Source of the DNA: Oscillibacter sp. | GTDB taxonomy: Bacteria; Bacillota; Clostridia; Oscillospirales; Oscillospiraceae | Assembly (NCBI GenBank): GCA_017526785.1 | Contig: JAFXQV010000003.1 | Span: forward strand, 62,001 to 126,000 | DNA length: 64,000 bases | Reading direction: 5' to 3' | Notes under the pieces: generated by a model | The model's input: only the letters and a program-made list of their open reading frames with translations | Database searches by the model: none | Told to the model about the DNA's origin: nothing | Program-made: the position numbers and the translations under genes | Shown here: positions 16,396 through 25,155 of the stretch, in pieces | Numbering within the stretch: the stretch's first letter is position 1 | Layout of the letters: each line of letters opens with the position of its first letter

Positions 16396-17520
16396 TCACT
16401 TTGTCTCCCACGGGGCTTTCTGGACGGCGGAGCCGCCGAGACCGAAATCATCACTGACAGACCCGGCGTCGCGTTTGAGCATGGTTTCCATGACGCGGAT
16501 ATCGCTGTTAATGTCCATGGCGTCCGTTTTGTAGAGTTCGTCCAACTGGTGGGAAAAGCCTTTCAAAATCATGTCCATTGTGGCGGAAATGCGCTGTTTC
16601 GATTCGCGGAGATTGTCGCCCTCGACGCCCGCGGCCTCGAAACGGGCGTAGGAATCCAGCAGTTTTTGCGTTGTGGGGAGATAGTATGTCATAAAGGTGT
16701 CCATGCGCTTGGCCTTTTCGGGGTCATCCTCCATAGCGCGGAGAATGCGTCCGACGATATCTTCCAGACGGTCGATTTTCGCAGACAGCACCGGGTCGGC
16801 GATACGGTCATTGGCGCGGCGGATATCGCGCAGAATTCCGGAGTAGCCTTCGGAAGTTTCGGGGGGCGTCTCCTCGAAATCGGGGTGTTCATCCTTCCAT
16901 TTCTGGTCGGCCTCCGCGCTCTTGAACAGATAGCCCAATTCGCGGTTCAGATAGGCGTCGCCGCCGAAGTAGTTCTGTTCCAGCATTTTTTGCAGGTCTT
17001 TCAGGACTTTCTTTTCGTCCACGCCGGATTTACGGGCGAGTTCCTCCACGTCCACGGCCTCCCGGGCACCAATCATGGGCAGATACGCCGCGAAACGCTT
17101 CTGCTCCTTATCGGTCAGAAACGCGTTGGCTCCCAGCGCGACGCCGCCCAGCATGAACGCCAGTGACGTGATAATGTCGGCGAGGTCTCCGGTAATGGAC
17201 AACGAGCCGATTAAAAACAGTATCACGCCGAGGACTTTCATACCGCCCGTTTTCGTCTTTTTCGGCGCGGGCGGGATTTTGGAATGGGGCATGGCGTCGG
17301 CATATTTGGGCTTGTTAATGCGGGTGTCGACTTTCTCCACGGGCAGTTGCATAGGCGCATACTGCTGTAAAGATGGCTCATTCATGGCGGTGGACTGTCC
17401 CCCGCCCGCAAAGAGTTTCACCAGAAGTAACACCAGCGCCAGCGGCGCGGAAATCAGGAACCCTACGCCAATCAGCCACCATGGGATTTTCTTCCCGTCA
17501 AAATTCTTCAAAAAGTCCAT
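16396..17520 (-). CDS. xpaC: XpaC-type membrane protein (5-bromo-4-chloroindolyl phosphate hydrolysis family)
   Basis: The protein has 374 residues: an N-terminal membrane helix (about 13-37), a short linker, two close helices (about 94-130), then a cytosolic helical domain ending in the XpaC region (YYLPTTQKLLDSYARFE to the RVMETMLKRD stretch). The molecular activity of the family is poorly known; XpaC often lies next to a TelA-like toxic-anion-resistance gene, absent here. It is 3 bases downstream of the DUF896 gene. Confidence 0.8.
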   Translation of the reverse strand: MDFLKNFDGKKIPWWLIGVGFLISAPLALVLLLVKLFAGGGQSTAMNEPSLQQYAPMQLPVEKVDTRINKPKYADAMPHSKIPPAPKKTKTGGMKVLGVILFLIGSLSITGDLADIITSLAFMLGGVALGANAFLTDKEQKRFAAYLPMIGAREAVDVEELARKSGVDEKKVLKDLQKMLEQNYFGGDAYLNRELGYLFKSAEADQKWKDEHPDFEETPPETSEGYSGILRDIRRANDRIADPVLSAKIDRLEDIVGRILRAMEDDPEKAKRMDTFMTYYLPTTQKLLDSYARFEAAGVEGDNLRESKQRISATMDMILKGFSHQLDELYKTDAMDINSDIRVMETMLKRDAGSVSDDFGLGGSAVQKAPWETK

Positions 17521-17523
17521 GCG

Positions 17524-17730
17524 TCAGTCCTCCCTTTTCTGGAATGTATGCCGGGAGCCGTCCTCGTCGATAATCACAAGGTTGTCAATCTGCTGTTGGA
17601 GATTGCCCAGCACGGCGTCAAGATATTCCCGGCGAAGCTGTGCGCGTTCGCGCTGTTCGGCGTCGGACAACGCCCCCGCTTTCGCCTTGCGCGCCAGTTC
17701 GTTGATACGGTCGATTTTCGCCTGTTCCAT
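17524..17730 (-). CDS. DUF896 family small protein
   Basis: This 68-residue helical hairpin protein starts KIDRINELARKAKAG and contains REYLDAVLGNLQQQID, the DUF896 (YnzC/YozC) pattern. Members are small cytosolic proteins of unknown role, and one is linked to the SOS regulon in Bacillus. It is cotranscribed with xpaC (3-base gap) and probably ylmH (24-base gap). Confidence 0.88.
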   Translation of the reverse strand: MEQAKIDRINELARKAKAGALSDAEQRERAQLRREYLDAVLGNLQQQIDNLVIIDEDGSRHTFQKRED

Positions 17731-17754
17731 GTTTCTCCTTTCCGCGTCACGAAA

Positions 17755-18555
17755 TTACAGAAAGCGCGTGATGAACACCGGGAAGCGTCCCTTCCGGGTG
17801 GGTTCGCCGACACGCGACAGAATAAAGCGCCCGAACCCCCGCGCCGTCACGCAATCGCCGGGTTTCAGAATACGGTCAGGTTTCGCGCAGTCCAGCCAAT
17901 TGACCTGCACGCGCCCGGCGTTGACGAGTTCGGCGGCCTTGCCCCGCGGAATGCGGAACCCCGCCGAGATGACGGCGTCCAGACGGACGGACGACACGGT
18001 GTCGCGGAGTTCCTGCACCGGGCGCGGCGGGATTGTCACGGCGTCCGGGTCGAGTTCCGACACGCGCAGTCTGACGCGTCCGGCGCTGTCCCAGTTCTGT
18101 AGCAGGAACTCCCGCACGCTGTCGAGTACCAGCACGTCGGCGCTGTTGGAGCCTACGTAAATATCCCCGGTTTTCGCCCGGACGATACCCAGCCCCATCA
18201 GGCCGCCCAATATGTCGCGGTGTGACAGGGTTTCGCCGTCGCGCCACGCCGCCCGCAACGCCCGGACGGGCAACAGTTCCGGCGGGAGCGCGTCGCGTTC
18301 CATCCAGTCGGGCAGGAAGCACAACACCCGGCGTTCGGCGTCCCCGACGCCGCCCGTGAACAGGTACGTATCTTCGGGGGTGCCGGACAGCCGGAGCAGT
18401 TCCAGCGTCAAAGCCTGCTCTCGCGGGGAGAGAAAGTCCGTGGATATCGGCGCGCCGTGGTTTCGCGCCTGCCGCTGCCTGTCCAGCACACGCGACAGTA
18501 GTAAACGCTCGTCGCCGTCGACGCGCAGTCGGTCTAACAGTGATGTCTTGTCCAT
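17755..18555 (-). CDS. ylmH: YlmH-type S4-domain RNA-binding protein
   Basis: The protein has 266 residues. The N-terminal part is the YlmH domain (FLSPREQALTLELL, FLPDW) and the C-terminal S4 domain spans about 190-250 (SVRLDAVISAGFRIPRGKAAELV). YlmH binds RNA and ribosomes and belongs to the Hsp15-like set that rescues nascent-chain-bound large subunits. ATG 18555 follows GGAGGGGGCGGC. The frame opens 29 codons earlier, but that stretch has no ribosome site. Confidence 0.88.
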   Translation of the reverse strand: MDKTSLLDRLRVDGDERLLLSRVLDRQRQARNHGAPISTDFLSPREQALTLELLRLSGTPEDTYLFTGGVGDAERRVLCFLPDWMERDALPPELLPVRALRAAWRDGETLSHRDILGGLMGLGIVRAKTGDIYVGSNSADVLVLDSVREFLLQNWDSAGRVRLRVSELDPDAVTIPPRPVQELRDTVSSVRLDAVISAGFRIPRGKAAELVNAGRVQVNWLDCAKPDRILKPGDCVTARGFGRFILSRVGEPTRKGRFPVFITRFL

Positions 18556-18679
18556 GCCGCCGCCCCCTCCGCGTACATTATAACGGGTTTCCCCGCGCTT
18601 TGCAAGAGGAATGCCGGGGTTCCGGATAGCGTCAGTCGGCAAAAATCAAGGCTTGCGATTATGTATAAGGCGTCTGCTA

Positions 18680-18719
18680 AAAAGATTCCACAATCCGCCG
18701 CCGGACTGTGGAATCTTTT
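18680..18719. terminator. Bidirectional intrinsic terminator after purA
   Basis: A perfect 13-bp inverted repeat (AAAAGATTCCACA at 18680-18692 with its mate at 18707-18719) carries an extra inner CCG/CGG stem and gives T-runs on both strands. It lies 4 bases from the purA stop. Confidence 0.85.
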
Positions 18720-18723
18720 GGTA

Positions 18724-19998
18724 TCAGCGCAGGATGATGGCGTCACGCTCCGGCCCCACCGACACATACGGAATCGGACACTCGAGGCGCTCTTCCAGAT
18801 ATTCGACGTACGCACGGGCGGCGCTTGGTAACTCCTGCCATTTCCGAACGCCGGAAATGTCGCAGTGCCAGCCGTCCAAATACTCCGTCACGGGTTCGGC
18901 GTCCGGCAGAAGCGCCGGAAACGGAAAGTCGTCCGTCTCGACCCCGTTCAGCCGATAGCGCGTACATACCGGAATCCGTTCCAGATAGCTTAACACGTCC
19001 AGTTTCGTCAGCGCGATGGCCGTCGCGCCCTGCACCTGTATTCCGTAGCGCGTCGCCACAAGGTCTATCGGCCCCACGCGGCGCGGGCGTCCCGTTTTCG
19101 CGCCGTACTCGTTGCCCTCTTTGCGGAGGCGTTCGGCGTCCTCCCCGAACCACTCGCAGGTAAAGGGACCCTCCCCCACACAGGTCGAGTACGCTTTCAC
19201 AACGCCGATGACCTTGTCAATTTTCATGGACGGCAGTCCCGCGCCGACAGGGGCGTAGGCCGCGACAGGGTTAGAAGATGTCGTATAGGGATAAATGCCG
19301 TAATCGAGGTCGCGCAGGGAACCCAATTGCGCCTCAAACAGAATCCGCCGATTCTGCGCCACGGCCTCCCGGAAAAACTTCCCGGTGTCGCAGAGGTACG
19401 GGCAGAGTTTCTCGCCCCACGCGGAAACCCACGCTTCCATCTGCTCCATTGTGTAGCCCTCCGCGCCGTAGACGCGGCGCAGAATCAAGTTTTTCCACTC
19501 CAAGATGTCCGCCAGATGTGCCTTGAACTTCTCCGGGTAGCGCAGTTCCCCCGCCATGACCGTTTTTTTCTGGAACTTGTCCGAGTAGAACGGCGCGATT
19601 CCCTGCTTTGTGGAACCGTATTTCTTATCGGCCAAGCGGGCTTCTTCCAGACTGTCTAACTCCCGGTGCCACGGTAACAGCAGTGACGCCCGCTCGCTGA
19701 CTTTCAGATTTTCCGGCGTGATGGGGACGCCCTTCCCCCGGATATCCTCCATTTCCTTCCAGAGGCTTTCGCAGTCCAGCGCGACGCCGTTGCCGAGTAC
19801 GTTTACCACGCCTTCCCGGAAAATACCGGACGGCAGTAAGTGAAGCGCGAATTTGCCCTTTTCGTTGATAACGGTATGCCCGGCGTTGCCGCCGCCCTGA
19901 TAGCGGACGACCACATCGAATTGTTCTGTAAGCAAGTCGACCATGCGTCCCTTGCCCTCGTCGCCCCAGTTAATGCCCACTATCGCACAATTTGACAT
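18724..19998 (-). CDS. purA: Adenylosuccinate synthase
   Basis: This 424-residue enzyme joins IMP and aspartate with GTP, the first committed step to AMP. GINWGDEGKGR (Asp and His region of the active site; Asn where many bacteria have Gln), GGGNAGHT, and the GTP-site region of the C-terminal third are present. ATG 19998 is chosen because GGGAGG lies 9 bases upstream; an in-frame ATG at 20028 would put that site inside the gene. It has its own promoter although it follows pgsA. Confidence 0.95.
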   Translation of the reverse strand: MSNCAIVGINWGDEGKGRMVDLLTEQFDVVVRYQGGGNAGHTVINEKGKFALHLLPSGIFREGVVNVLGNGVALDCESLWKEMEDIRGKGVPITPENLKVSERASLLLPWHRELDSLEEARLADKKYGSTKQGIAPFYSDKFQKKTVMAGELRYPEKFKAHLADILEWKNLILRRVYGAEGYTMEQMEAWVSAWGEKLCPYLCDTGKFFREAVAQNRRILFEAQLGSLRDLDYGIYPYTTSSNPVAAYAPVGAGLPSMKIDKVIGVVKAYSTCVGEGPFTCEWFGEDAERLRKEGNEYGAKTGRPRRVGPIDLVATRYGIQVQGATAIALTKLDVLSYLERIPVCTRYRLNGVETDDFPFPALLPDAEPVTEYLDGWHCDISGVRKWQELPSAARAYVEYLEERLECPIPYVSVGPERDAIILR

Positions 19999-20052
19999 CT
20001 GCACTGAACCTCCCGAAAATATGTTCATGGTTCCGGCGCGTACGCCCCGCCT

Positions 20053-20081
20053 ATTATGTGGGATAAATTCCCGGTTGTCAA
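20053..20081 (-). promoter_or_regulatory. Promoter of purA
   Basis: Minus strand: -35 TTGACA (20076-20081), 17-base spacer, -10 CATAAT (20053-20058), in the 101-base gap between pgsA and purA. The spacer carries an imperfect GGGA...TCCC palindrome. Confidence 0.65.
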
Positions 20082-20099
20082 CATATTTTCCGGGAAAGT

Positions 20100-20621
20100 T
20101 CACATGTCCGAGAGCGCGTCCGCGTTTTTGATGAAGTATTCCACGCCCGAATACAGCGTTGTCAGCGCGATGACCCACACGCAAAGCGTATTCACAAGCG
20201 CCGGAATCGGCAGGAACATCAGCACGATACAGACCATGGTCGCGGCGGTCTTGACCTTGCCCGACCAGCCCGCTGCGATAACGCGTCCCTGTTCGGCGGC
20301 GACCATGCGCAGGCCGCTGACCGCGAACTCCCGGCAAATCACGATTAACGGCACCCACGCGGGCATTTTGCCGCACTCGACAAACCACAGCAGAGCCGCC
20401 GTGACAAGCATTTTGTCCGCCAGCGGGTCGGCGAATTTGCCAAAGTCCGTGACAAGGTTGTACTTCCGCGCTATTTTGCCGTCTAACAGGTCTGTCAGAC
20501 TGGCAAGGATAAACACGAACAGCGCCGCGTATTCTGCGCCCGGGAAGCCCCAGTACAGAATGACCATGAACACCGGAATGAACAGTATCCGAAGCAATGT
20601 CAGTTTGTTGGGCAGATTCAT
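20100..20621 (-). CDS. pgsA: CDP-diacylglycerol--glycerol-3-phosphate 3-phosphatidyltransferase
   Basis: The 173-residue inner-membrane enzyme makes phosphatidylglycerol phosphate. The CDP-alcohol phosphotransferase motif is complete: DLLDGKIAR, then G and DPLADK with all conserved Asp. About five membrane helices are visible. The start overlaps the rimO stop in an ATGA, a linkage conserved in Firmicutes. Confidence 0.93.
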   Translation of the reverse strand: MNLPNKLTLLRILFIPVFMVILYWGFPGAEYAALFVFILASLTDLLDGKIARKYNLVTDFGKFADPLADKMLVTAALLWFVECGKMPAWVPLIVICREFAVSGLRMVAAEQGRVIAAGWSGKVKTAATMVCIVLMFLPIPALVNTLCVWVIALTTLYSGVEYFIKNADALSDM

Positions 20622-21952
20622 AACAGGTTCCCCTCTTCCTCTCCGACGAGTTCGCCGTCCATCGTGTCCGTAAGGCGGACGCGCACAAAGGTTCCGGGCG
20701 GAATGTCGCGCCCCGACGTGAACCAGATTCGCCCGTCAATGTCCGGCGACTCGGCGTAACTGCGCCCGTAAAATCGCTGTGCCTGTCCGTCGAACCCCTC
20801 ACAGAGTACCTCCCGCGTGTTGCCTAACACCGATTCGTTGTACGCGTCGATAATGTCCGATTGCACGTCCACCGCGAGTTCAGCGCGGCGCTTGGCCTCC
20901 TCCGCGTCCGGGTGCGGCATTTCCGCCGCCGGGGTGCCATCCTCCGGTGAAAACGGAAACACTCCGGCGCGTTCAATTCTCTGCTCCCGCAGAAAGCCGC
21001 ACAGTTCCTCGAAAGCCGCTTCATCCTCCCCGGGCAGTCCGGTAATGATACTCGTACGGAGTACAAGCCCCGGAATACGCTCCCGCAGTTTGCGGAGTAC
21101 CGCCGTCAAGCTGGCTTTCGTGTCGCGGCGGCGCATGGACTTTAGAATAGCGTCGTTGCAGTGCTGTATGGGAATGTCCAGATAGGGTAAAATCTTCGGC
21201 TCCCCCGCGATAACGTCTATGAGTTCGTCCGTGATGTCGCTTGGGTAGAGGTAGTGCAGGCGTATCCAGTGAAAGTCAAGTTTGCATAACTCCCGCAAGA
21301 GTTCCGCAAGCTGACGCCGCCCCGTCAGGTCGATTCCATAGCGCGTGATGTCCTGCGCGATAACGATTAACTCCTGTACCCCGGCGTCCGCGAGTTCCGA
21401 CGCCTCGTCCAGCAGTTCCGGCATGGGACGGCTCCTGTACCGCCCGCGAATCGACGGTATCACGCAGTACGCACAGCGGTTGTCGCACCCTTCGGCAATG
21501 CGTAGCCACGCGTACCATGGCGGCGTCGACAGAATCCGCTCCCCGCTCTGGTTCGCGGCGTGGATATCGCCCATGTAACAGGGCTTGCTCCCCTTCGCCA
21601 TGACTTCCGCGACCGCGTCCGCGATACGGTCATAGCTTCCCGTGCCTAACAGGCCGTCGACTTCGGGCAGTTCGCGCAAAATTTCCTCTTGGTAGCGTTG
21701 CGCCATACAGCCCGTGACCAGAATCTTTTTCAGCAGTCCGGCACGCTTCAACTCCGCCATTTCCAGCACGTTGTCAATGGCCTCCTCGCACGCCGACGCC
21801 AGAAAGCCGCAAGTGTTCACTACCACCACGTCCGCGCCTTCCGGCTCTACCTGTATCGTATGTCCGGCATTTGCGACAAGCGCCATCATCTGTTCACAGT
21901 TGACTTGATTTTTCGCGCAGCCCAAAGAAATAAATGATACTTTATATGGCAT
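20618..21952 (-). CDS. rimO: Ribosomal protein uS12 methylthiotransferase
   Basis: The 444-residue radical-SAM enzyme adds a methylthio group to an aspartate of ribosomal protein S12. The N-terminal cluster cysteines are Cys12, Cys48 and Cys82; the radical-SAM CxxxCxxC is CDNRCAYC (156-163); a TRAM domain ends the protein. ATG 21952 follows GGAGGAGTAAT; 18 upstream in-frame codons lie inside recX and are not used. The start overlaps the recX stop by one base. Confidence 0.94.
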   Translation of the reverse strand: MPYKVSFISLGCAKNQVNCEQMMALVANAGHTIQVEPEGADVVVVNTCGFLASACEEAIDNVLEMAELKRAGLLKKILVTGCMAQRYQEEILRELPEVDGLLGTGSYDRIADAVAEVMAKGSKPCYMGDIHAANQSGERILSTPPWYAWLRIAEGCDNRCAYCVIPSIRGRYRSRPMPELLDEASELADAGVQELIVIAQDITRYGIDLTGRRQLAELLRELCKLDFHWIRLHYLYPSDITDELIDVIAGEPKILPYLDIPIQHCNDAILKSMRRRDTKASLTAVLRKLRERIPGLVLRTSIITGLPGEDEAAFEELCGFLREQRIERAGVFPFSPEDGTPAAEMPHPDAEEAKRRAELAVDVQSDIIDAYNESVLGNTREVLCEGFDGQAQRFYGRSYAESPDIDGRIWFTSGRDIPPGTFVRVRLTDTMDGELVGEEEGNLL

Positions 21953-22566
21953 TACTCCTCCACATCTTCCCCGACGCGTTCCCACGCGGCGCGGATATCG
22001 TCCCACGAGAACCCCCGCCGCAACAGCGACGCCGTGAAACGCCGTTTCGTGTCCGCGTCCGGCGCGCCCGACAGCTTCCGCGACAGGTACGCGTCAATTT
22101 GCGCGGCGCAGTCCGGCAAAGCCGACATAGCCGCGTCCCAGAGTTCTTTCGGGACGCCCTTTTCGTACAGCTTCGAGCGAATCCGGGCGGCTCCGTACCC
22201 CTTCGCGGCGTACGTCCGCGCCAGCGTCGCGGCGTACTCCGTATCGTTCAAGGCTCCAATTTCCGTCAGCCAGTCGGCGGCGCTCTCGGCCTCCTCCGGC
22301 AACGCGCCCTTCTCCGACAGCTTCCGAATGAGCGCCTTCCGCGACAGCGGACGCTTCGCTATCATATCTACGGCCTTCGCCCGGACGTTCGACACGCCCG
22401 CCGCGTCCTGTAGACGGCGCAACGTCTCCGCGTCGAGTTCGTCCCCGGCGCGGAGGCCAAATGTTACCAATTCCTGTTCCGTGACTTTCAGGCAGATTCC
22501 GCCGTCCAGAAACAGCAGAACCCGTCCTTTCTTGTGCGCGGATGGCTCGATACGGTCAATTCTCAC
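21952..22566 (-). CDS. recX: Recombination regulator RecX
   Basis: This 204-residue all-helical protein binds RecA filaments and limits their activity. The three-helix repeats are visible (RPLSRKALIRKLSEKG, DTEYAATLARTYAAKGYGAARI, and FTASLLRRGFSWDDI). It heads the recX-rimO-pgsA unit and has its own promoter. In related genomes recX usually lies right after recA; here two TIR genes separate them. Confidence 0.88.
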   Translation of the reverse strand: MRIDRIEPSAHKKGRVLLFLDGGICLKVTEQELVTFGLRAGDELDAETLRRLQDAAGVSNVRAKAVDMIAKRPLSRKALIRKLSEKGALPEEAESAADWLTEIGALNDTEYAATLARTYAAKGYGAARIRSKLYEKGVPKELWDAAMSALPDCAAQIDAYLSRKLSGAPDADTKRRFTASLLRRGFSWDDIRAAWERVGEDVEE

Positions 22567-22590
22567 AGCGTTTCCCCCTTTGCCGTTTCC

Positions 22591-22619
22591 ATGATACGGA
22601 AAAAATACGTACCTGTCAA
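22591..22619 (-). promoter_or_regulatory. Promoter of recX-rimO-pgsA
   Basis: Minus strand: -35 TTGACA (22614-22619), 17-base spacer, -10 TATCAT (22591-22596), 25 bases from the start codon. It diverges from the TIR promoter. Confidence 0.7.
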
Positions 22620-22633
22620 GATGAAATTTTCTC

Positions 22634-22662
22634 TTGCAATATGTTCTGTCTTATGATAAAAT
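22634..22662 (+). promoter_or_regulatory. Promoter of the TIR gene pair
   Basis: -35 TTGCAA (22634-22639), 17-base spacer, -10 TAAAAT (22657-22662), 21 bases before the first TIR start codon. Confidence 0.65.
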
Positions 22663-22682
22663 AGAAAGTAGAGGTGGAACTT

Positions 22683-23282
22683 ATGAAGGTTTACATTGGC
22701 TGGTCTGGCGAAACAAGCAAGGAAATCGCTTCTATCTTGAAGTCATGGCTCCCGCTGATGAATCCCCACATTGAAGTGTTTAACACTGTAGATATTCCGA
22801 CAGGTTCAGCATGGGAGCACATTTTTTTCAAAAATTTGCTTGCTTGCGATTGCGCTATTTTCTGTTTCACACAAGATAATATTCATTCGCCGTGGCTTCT
22901 TTATGAAGCGGGGGTAGTCAGTGGCGCAGAGAAACCAATCATTCCTCTTTTGTTCGATGTGCCGTTATCTCGCTTATCTGACCCTCTACGTTTTTTTCAA
23001 CCGATTCTGTTTACAAAAGACCATATCTGGCAAATGGCATTAACTTTGAATGACCTTTGCGGACAAGACGCTTTCTCTTATCAAGAGCTTGCCATAAAAT
23101 TTGACCAGCTGTATCCCACTGTGGAGAAAATGGTGGAGCAAGTGCGCAATTCCCAGAAAGAACAGCCCGAACAGGGTACAGAAGACTTGAAGTGGAATCT
23201 CGCTACCATCAACAACAAATTGGACGCCATTCTCTCCGGGATTTCCATGGATTCCTACCCGCGTCAGAAAAACAGTCTGTAA
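22683..23282 (+). CDS. TIR-domain protein 1
   Basis: The 199-residue cytosolic protein has a TIR fold at residues 1-140: first strand KVYIGWSGE, SAWEHIFF, CAIFCFTQDN, and SPWLLYEAG with Trp71 and the likely catalytic Glu75. Bacterial TIR domains cleave NAD or make cADPR-type signals in antiphage systems; activity here is inferred from the Glu. The tail (about 150-199) is a short coiled coil. ATG 22683 follows AGAGGTGG. The gene is AT-richer than its neighbours, suggesting transfer. A second TIR gene follows after 27 bases. Confidence 0.75.
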   Translation: MKVYIGWSGETSKEIASILKSWLPLMNPHIEVFNTVDIPTGSAWEHIFFKNLLACDCAIFCFTQDNIHSPWLLYEAGVVSGAEKPIIPLLFDVPLSRLSDPLRFFQPILFTKDHIWQMALTLNDLCGQDAFSYQELAIKFDQLYPTVEKMVEQVRNSQKEQPEQGTEDLKWNLATINNKLDAILSGISMDSYPRQKNSL

Positions 23283-23309
23283 GCGTTTTCAGGAAAGCGG
23301 GTAATTCAG

Positions 23310-23903
23310 ATGAATATATTTCTCAGTTGGTCGGGAACAAGAAGCCACCTTGTGGCAAAAGCATTTCAACGATGTCTGCCGCTCCTTTTTAACGGCTTGG
23401 AAATTTACCTTTCCACAAGTATGAATAAAGGCGTTCGTTGGAGTGCCGCCTTGGATGAAGCATTGGAAAAGGCGGATTTCGCAATTCTGTGCGTAACCAG
23501 AGAAAACCGCGCCGCGCCGTGGATGATGTACGAGGCGGGCGTACTGTCCCGGACGGCTGGCGCGGAGAATGTGGCACCGTTTCTGTTAGACATTGGCGCG
23601 TCGGAATTGCAAAGCCCCGTGACACGATTTCAGCTCACCGTTTTCGAGCGGGAAGATTTGGAAACGCTGGTTTTGACTATCAATCAATGCCATACGATAG
23701 AAGAGCGTATTCCAGAACCTGTCTTGAAAGAGCGCTTTCAATTGGTATATGGCGGATTTTTAGAAAAGCTCCTGAAAGAAGCGCTGGACTTTCAAGACGA
23801 GGAGGGGGCGGAAGATATAGCCCTGAAAACCCTTGCCGGGGTAGAGCGGTTGCTGGACATATCAAAGTTACAGCTTTCCGATATGAAGAAACACCGTCAA
23901 TGA
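23310..23903 (+). CDS. TIR-domain protein 2
   Basis: This 197-residue protein has the same plan as its upstream neighbour: NIFLSWSGTRSH, WSAALDEALEKADFAILCVTREN, and APWMMYEAG with Trp71 and Glu75 at identical positions, then a helical tail. The two are diverged paralogues, so they may form a heteromer or a signal-maker and effector pair. No ThsA-like or SMF/SLOG effector is adjacent, so this is not standard Thoeris. A terminator follows 40 bases after the stop, closing a two-gene unit. Confidence 0.75.
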   Translation: MNIFLSWSGTRSHLVAKAFQRCLPLLFNGLEIYLSTSMNKGVRWSAALDEALEKADFAILCVTRENRAAPWMMYEAGVLSRTAGAENVAPFLLDIGASELQSPVTRFQLTVFEREDLETLVLTINQCHTIEERIPEPVLKERFQLVYGGFLEKLLKEALDFQDEEGAEDIALKTLAGVERLLDISKLQLSDMKKHRQ

Positions 23904-23942
23904 ACAGATTTTTTTTGGCTCATTGGGCGGTCAACCACGTCA

Positions 23943-23973
23943 CCCTCTCCCGCAAAGCGGGGGAGGGATTTTT
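23943..23973 (+). terminator. Terminator after the TIR pair
   Basis: CCCTCTCCCGC (23943-23953), loop AAA, mate 23957-23967 with one mismatch, then ATTTTT. It also ends close to the stop of convergent recA. Confidence 0.8.
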
Positions 23974-23994
23974 CGCAAACAGAACAAAACAGTA

Positions 23995-25137
23995 TCAGTC
24001 CTCATCGTTGAAGTCGTCGGCGGAAATGTCCATAGGCCGCAAGGGCGGCGGCATGCGGTTTTCCGCCATGGGCGGCATGACAGGTGCCGGACGCCCTCCG
24101 CCCGGTGCCGGGGAGAGTTTGTCCAGATTCCGCCGGATATCGTCCTCTAACTTCGCGGCGATGTCCGGATTTTCCTGTAGATAGCGCTTGGCGGCGTCGC
24201 GTCCCTGTCCAATGCGGTGTTCCCCCATGGAGAACCACGAGCCCGACTTCTGCATTAAGTCCAGTTTCACGGCCAAATCCACCAGTTCGCCCTCGTGTAC
24301 GATACCCTGCCCGTAGATGATATCAAACTCGGCTTCCCGGAACGGCGGCGCGAGTTTGTTCTTGACAATCTTGGCGCGTGTCCGGTTGCCTATCATCTCC
24401 GTTCCGTTCTTGATGGTCTCGATACGCCGCACGTCAATTCGGACAGACGAATAGAACTTCAAGGCACGTCCGCCCGTCGTCACTTCCGGGTTGCCGTACA
24501 TCACGCCGACTTTCTCCCGCAACTGGTTAATAAATATCACGATGGTTTCCGTTTTGCCGATAGCGCCCGTCAGCTTGCGCAAGGCCTGGCTCATCAGACG
24601 GGCGTGGAGACCTACAAAACTGTCGCCCATTTCGCCCTCAATCTCACTGCGCGGCACCAGCGCCGCCACAGAATCGACTACCACCACGTCCACCGCGCCC
24701 GAACGCACTAAAGCCTCGGTAATTTCTAACGCCTGTTCCCCAGTATCGGGCTGTGATATCAGCAAATCGTCAATCTTGACGCCCAGCGCCTGCGCGTAAT
24801 AGGGGTCAAGCGCGTGTTCGGCGTCGATAAACGCCGCTTCCCCGCCGCGCTTCTGCGCCTCCGCCACAACGTGCAAGGCCAGCGTGGTTTTACCCGACGA
24901 TTCGGGGCCGTAAATCTCTACGACGCGTCCGCGGGGCAGTCCGCCGATACCAAGCGCCACGTCCAGCGCAAGCGAACCCGTCGGAATTACGCCGACCGTC
25001 GGCACGGGGCGGTCTCCGAAACGCATAATGGAGCCGCGCCCGTACGCCTTTTCAATTTGTGACATTGCCGTTGTCAAGGCCTTTTTCTTATCAGCGGCGG
25101 GTGCCGGAACCGGAATCGGTGCCTTTTCTCTTGCCAT
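23995..25137 (-). CDS. recA: Recombinase RecA
   Basis: The 380-residue DNA strand-exchange ATPase has Walker A GPESSGKT (77-84), the [10 protein letters not shown] and [11 protein letters not shown] segments, loop L2 [26 protein letters not shown] (only family marks cited), and an acidic C-terminal tail ending DDFNDED after a Pro/Met-rich linker that is longer than usual. It is 18 bases downstream of prmC and appears to rely on the DUF1385-prmC promoter; no obvious LexA box was seen in that gap. Confidence 0.97.
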   Translation of the reverse strand: MAREKAPIPVPAPAADKKKALTTAMSQIEKAYGRGSIMRFGDRPVPTVGVIPTGSLALDVALGIGGLPRGRVVEIYGPESSGKTTLALHVVAEAQKRGGEAAFIDAEHALDPYYAQALGVKIDDLLISQPDTGEQALEITEALVRSGAVDVVVVDSVAALVPRSEIEGEMGDSFVGLHARLMSQALRKLTGAIGKTETIVIFINQLREKVGVMYGNPEVTTGGRALKFYSSVRIDVRRIETIKNGTEMIGNRTRAKIVKNKLAPPFREAEFDIIYGQGIVHEGELVDLAVKLDLMQKSGSWFSMGEHRIGQGRDAAKRYLQENPDIAAKLEDDIRRNLDKLSPAPGGGRPAPVMPPMAENRMPPPLRPMDISADDFNDED

Positions 25138-25155
25138 TTGGTTTTCCTCCTGTAG

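Noticed and set aside
18724-20802. A longer purA reading frame reaching into rimO
   Set aside because: The extra N-terminal part shadows pgsA and rimO; the ribosome site and promoter place the start at 19998.
22683-23903. Standard Thoeris defence system
   Set aside because: Two TIR genes are present but no ThsA (SIR2/SLOG) effector.
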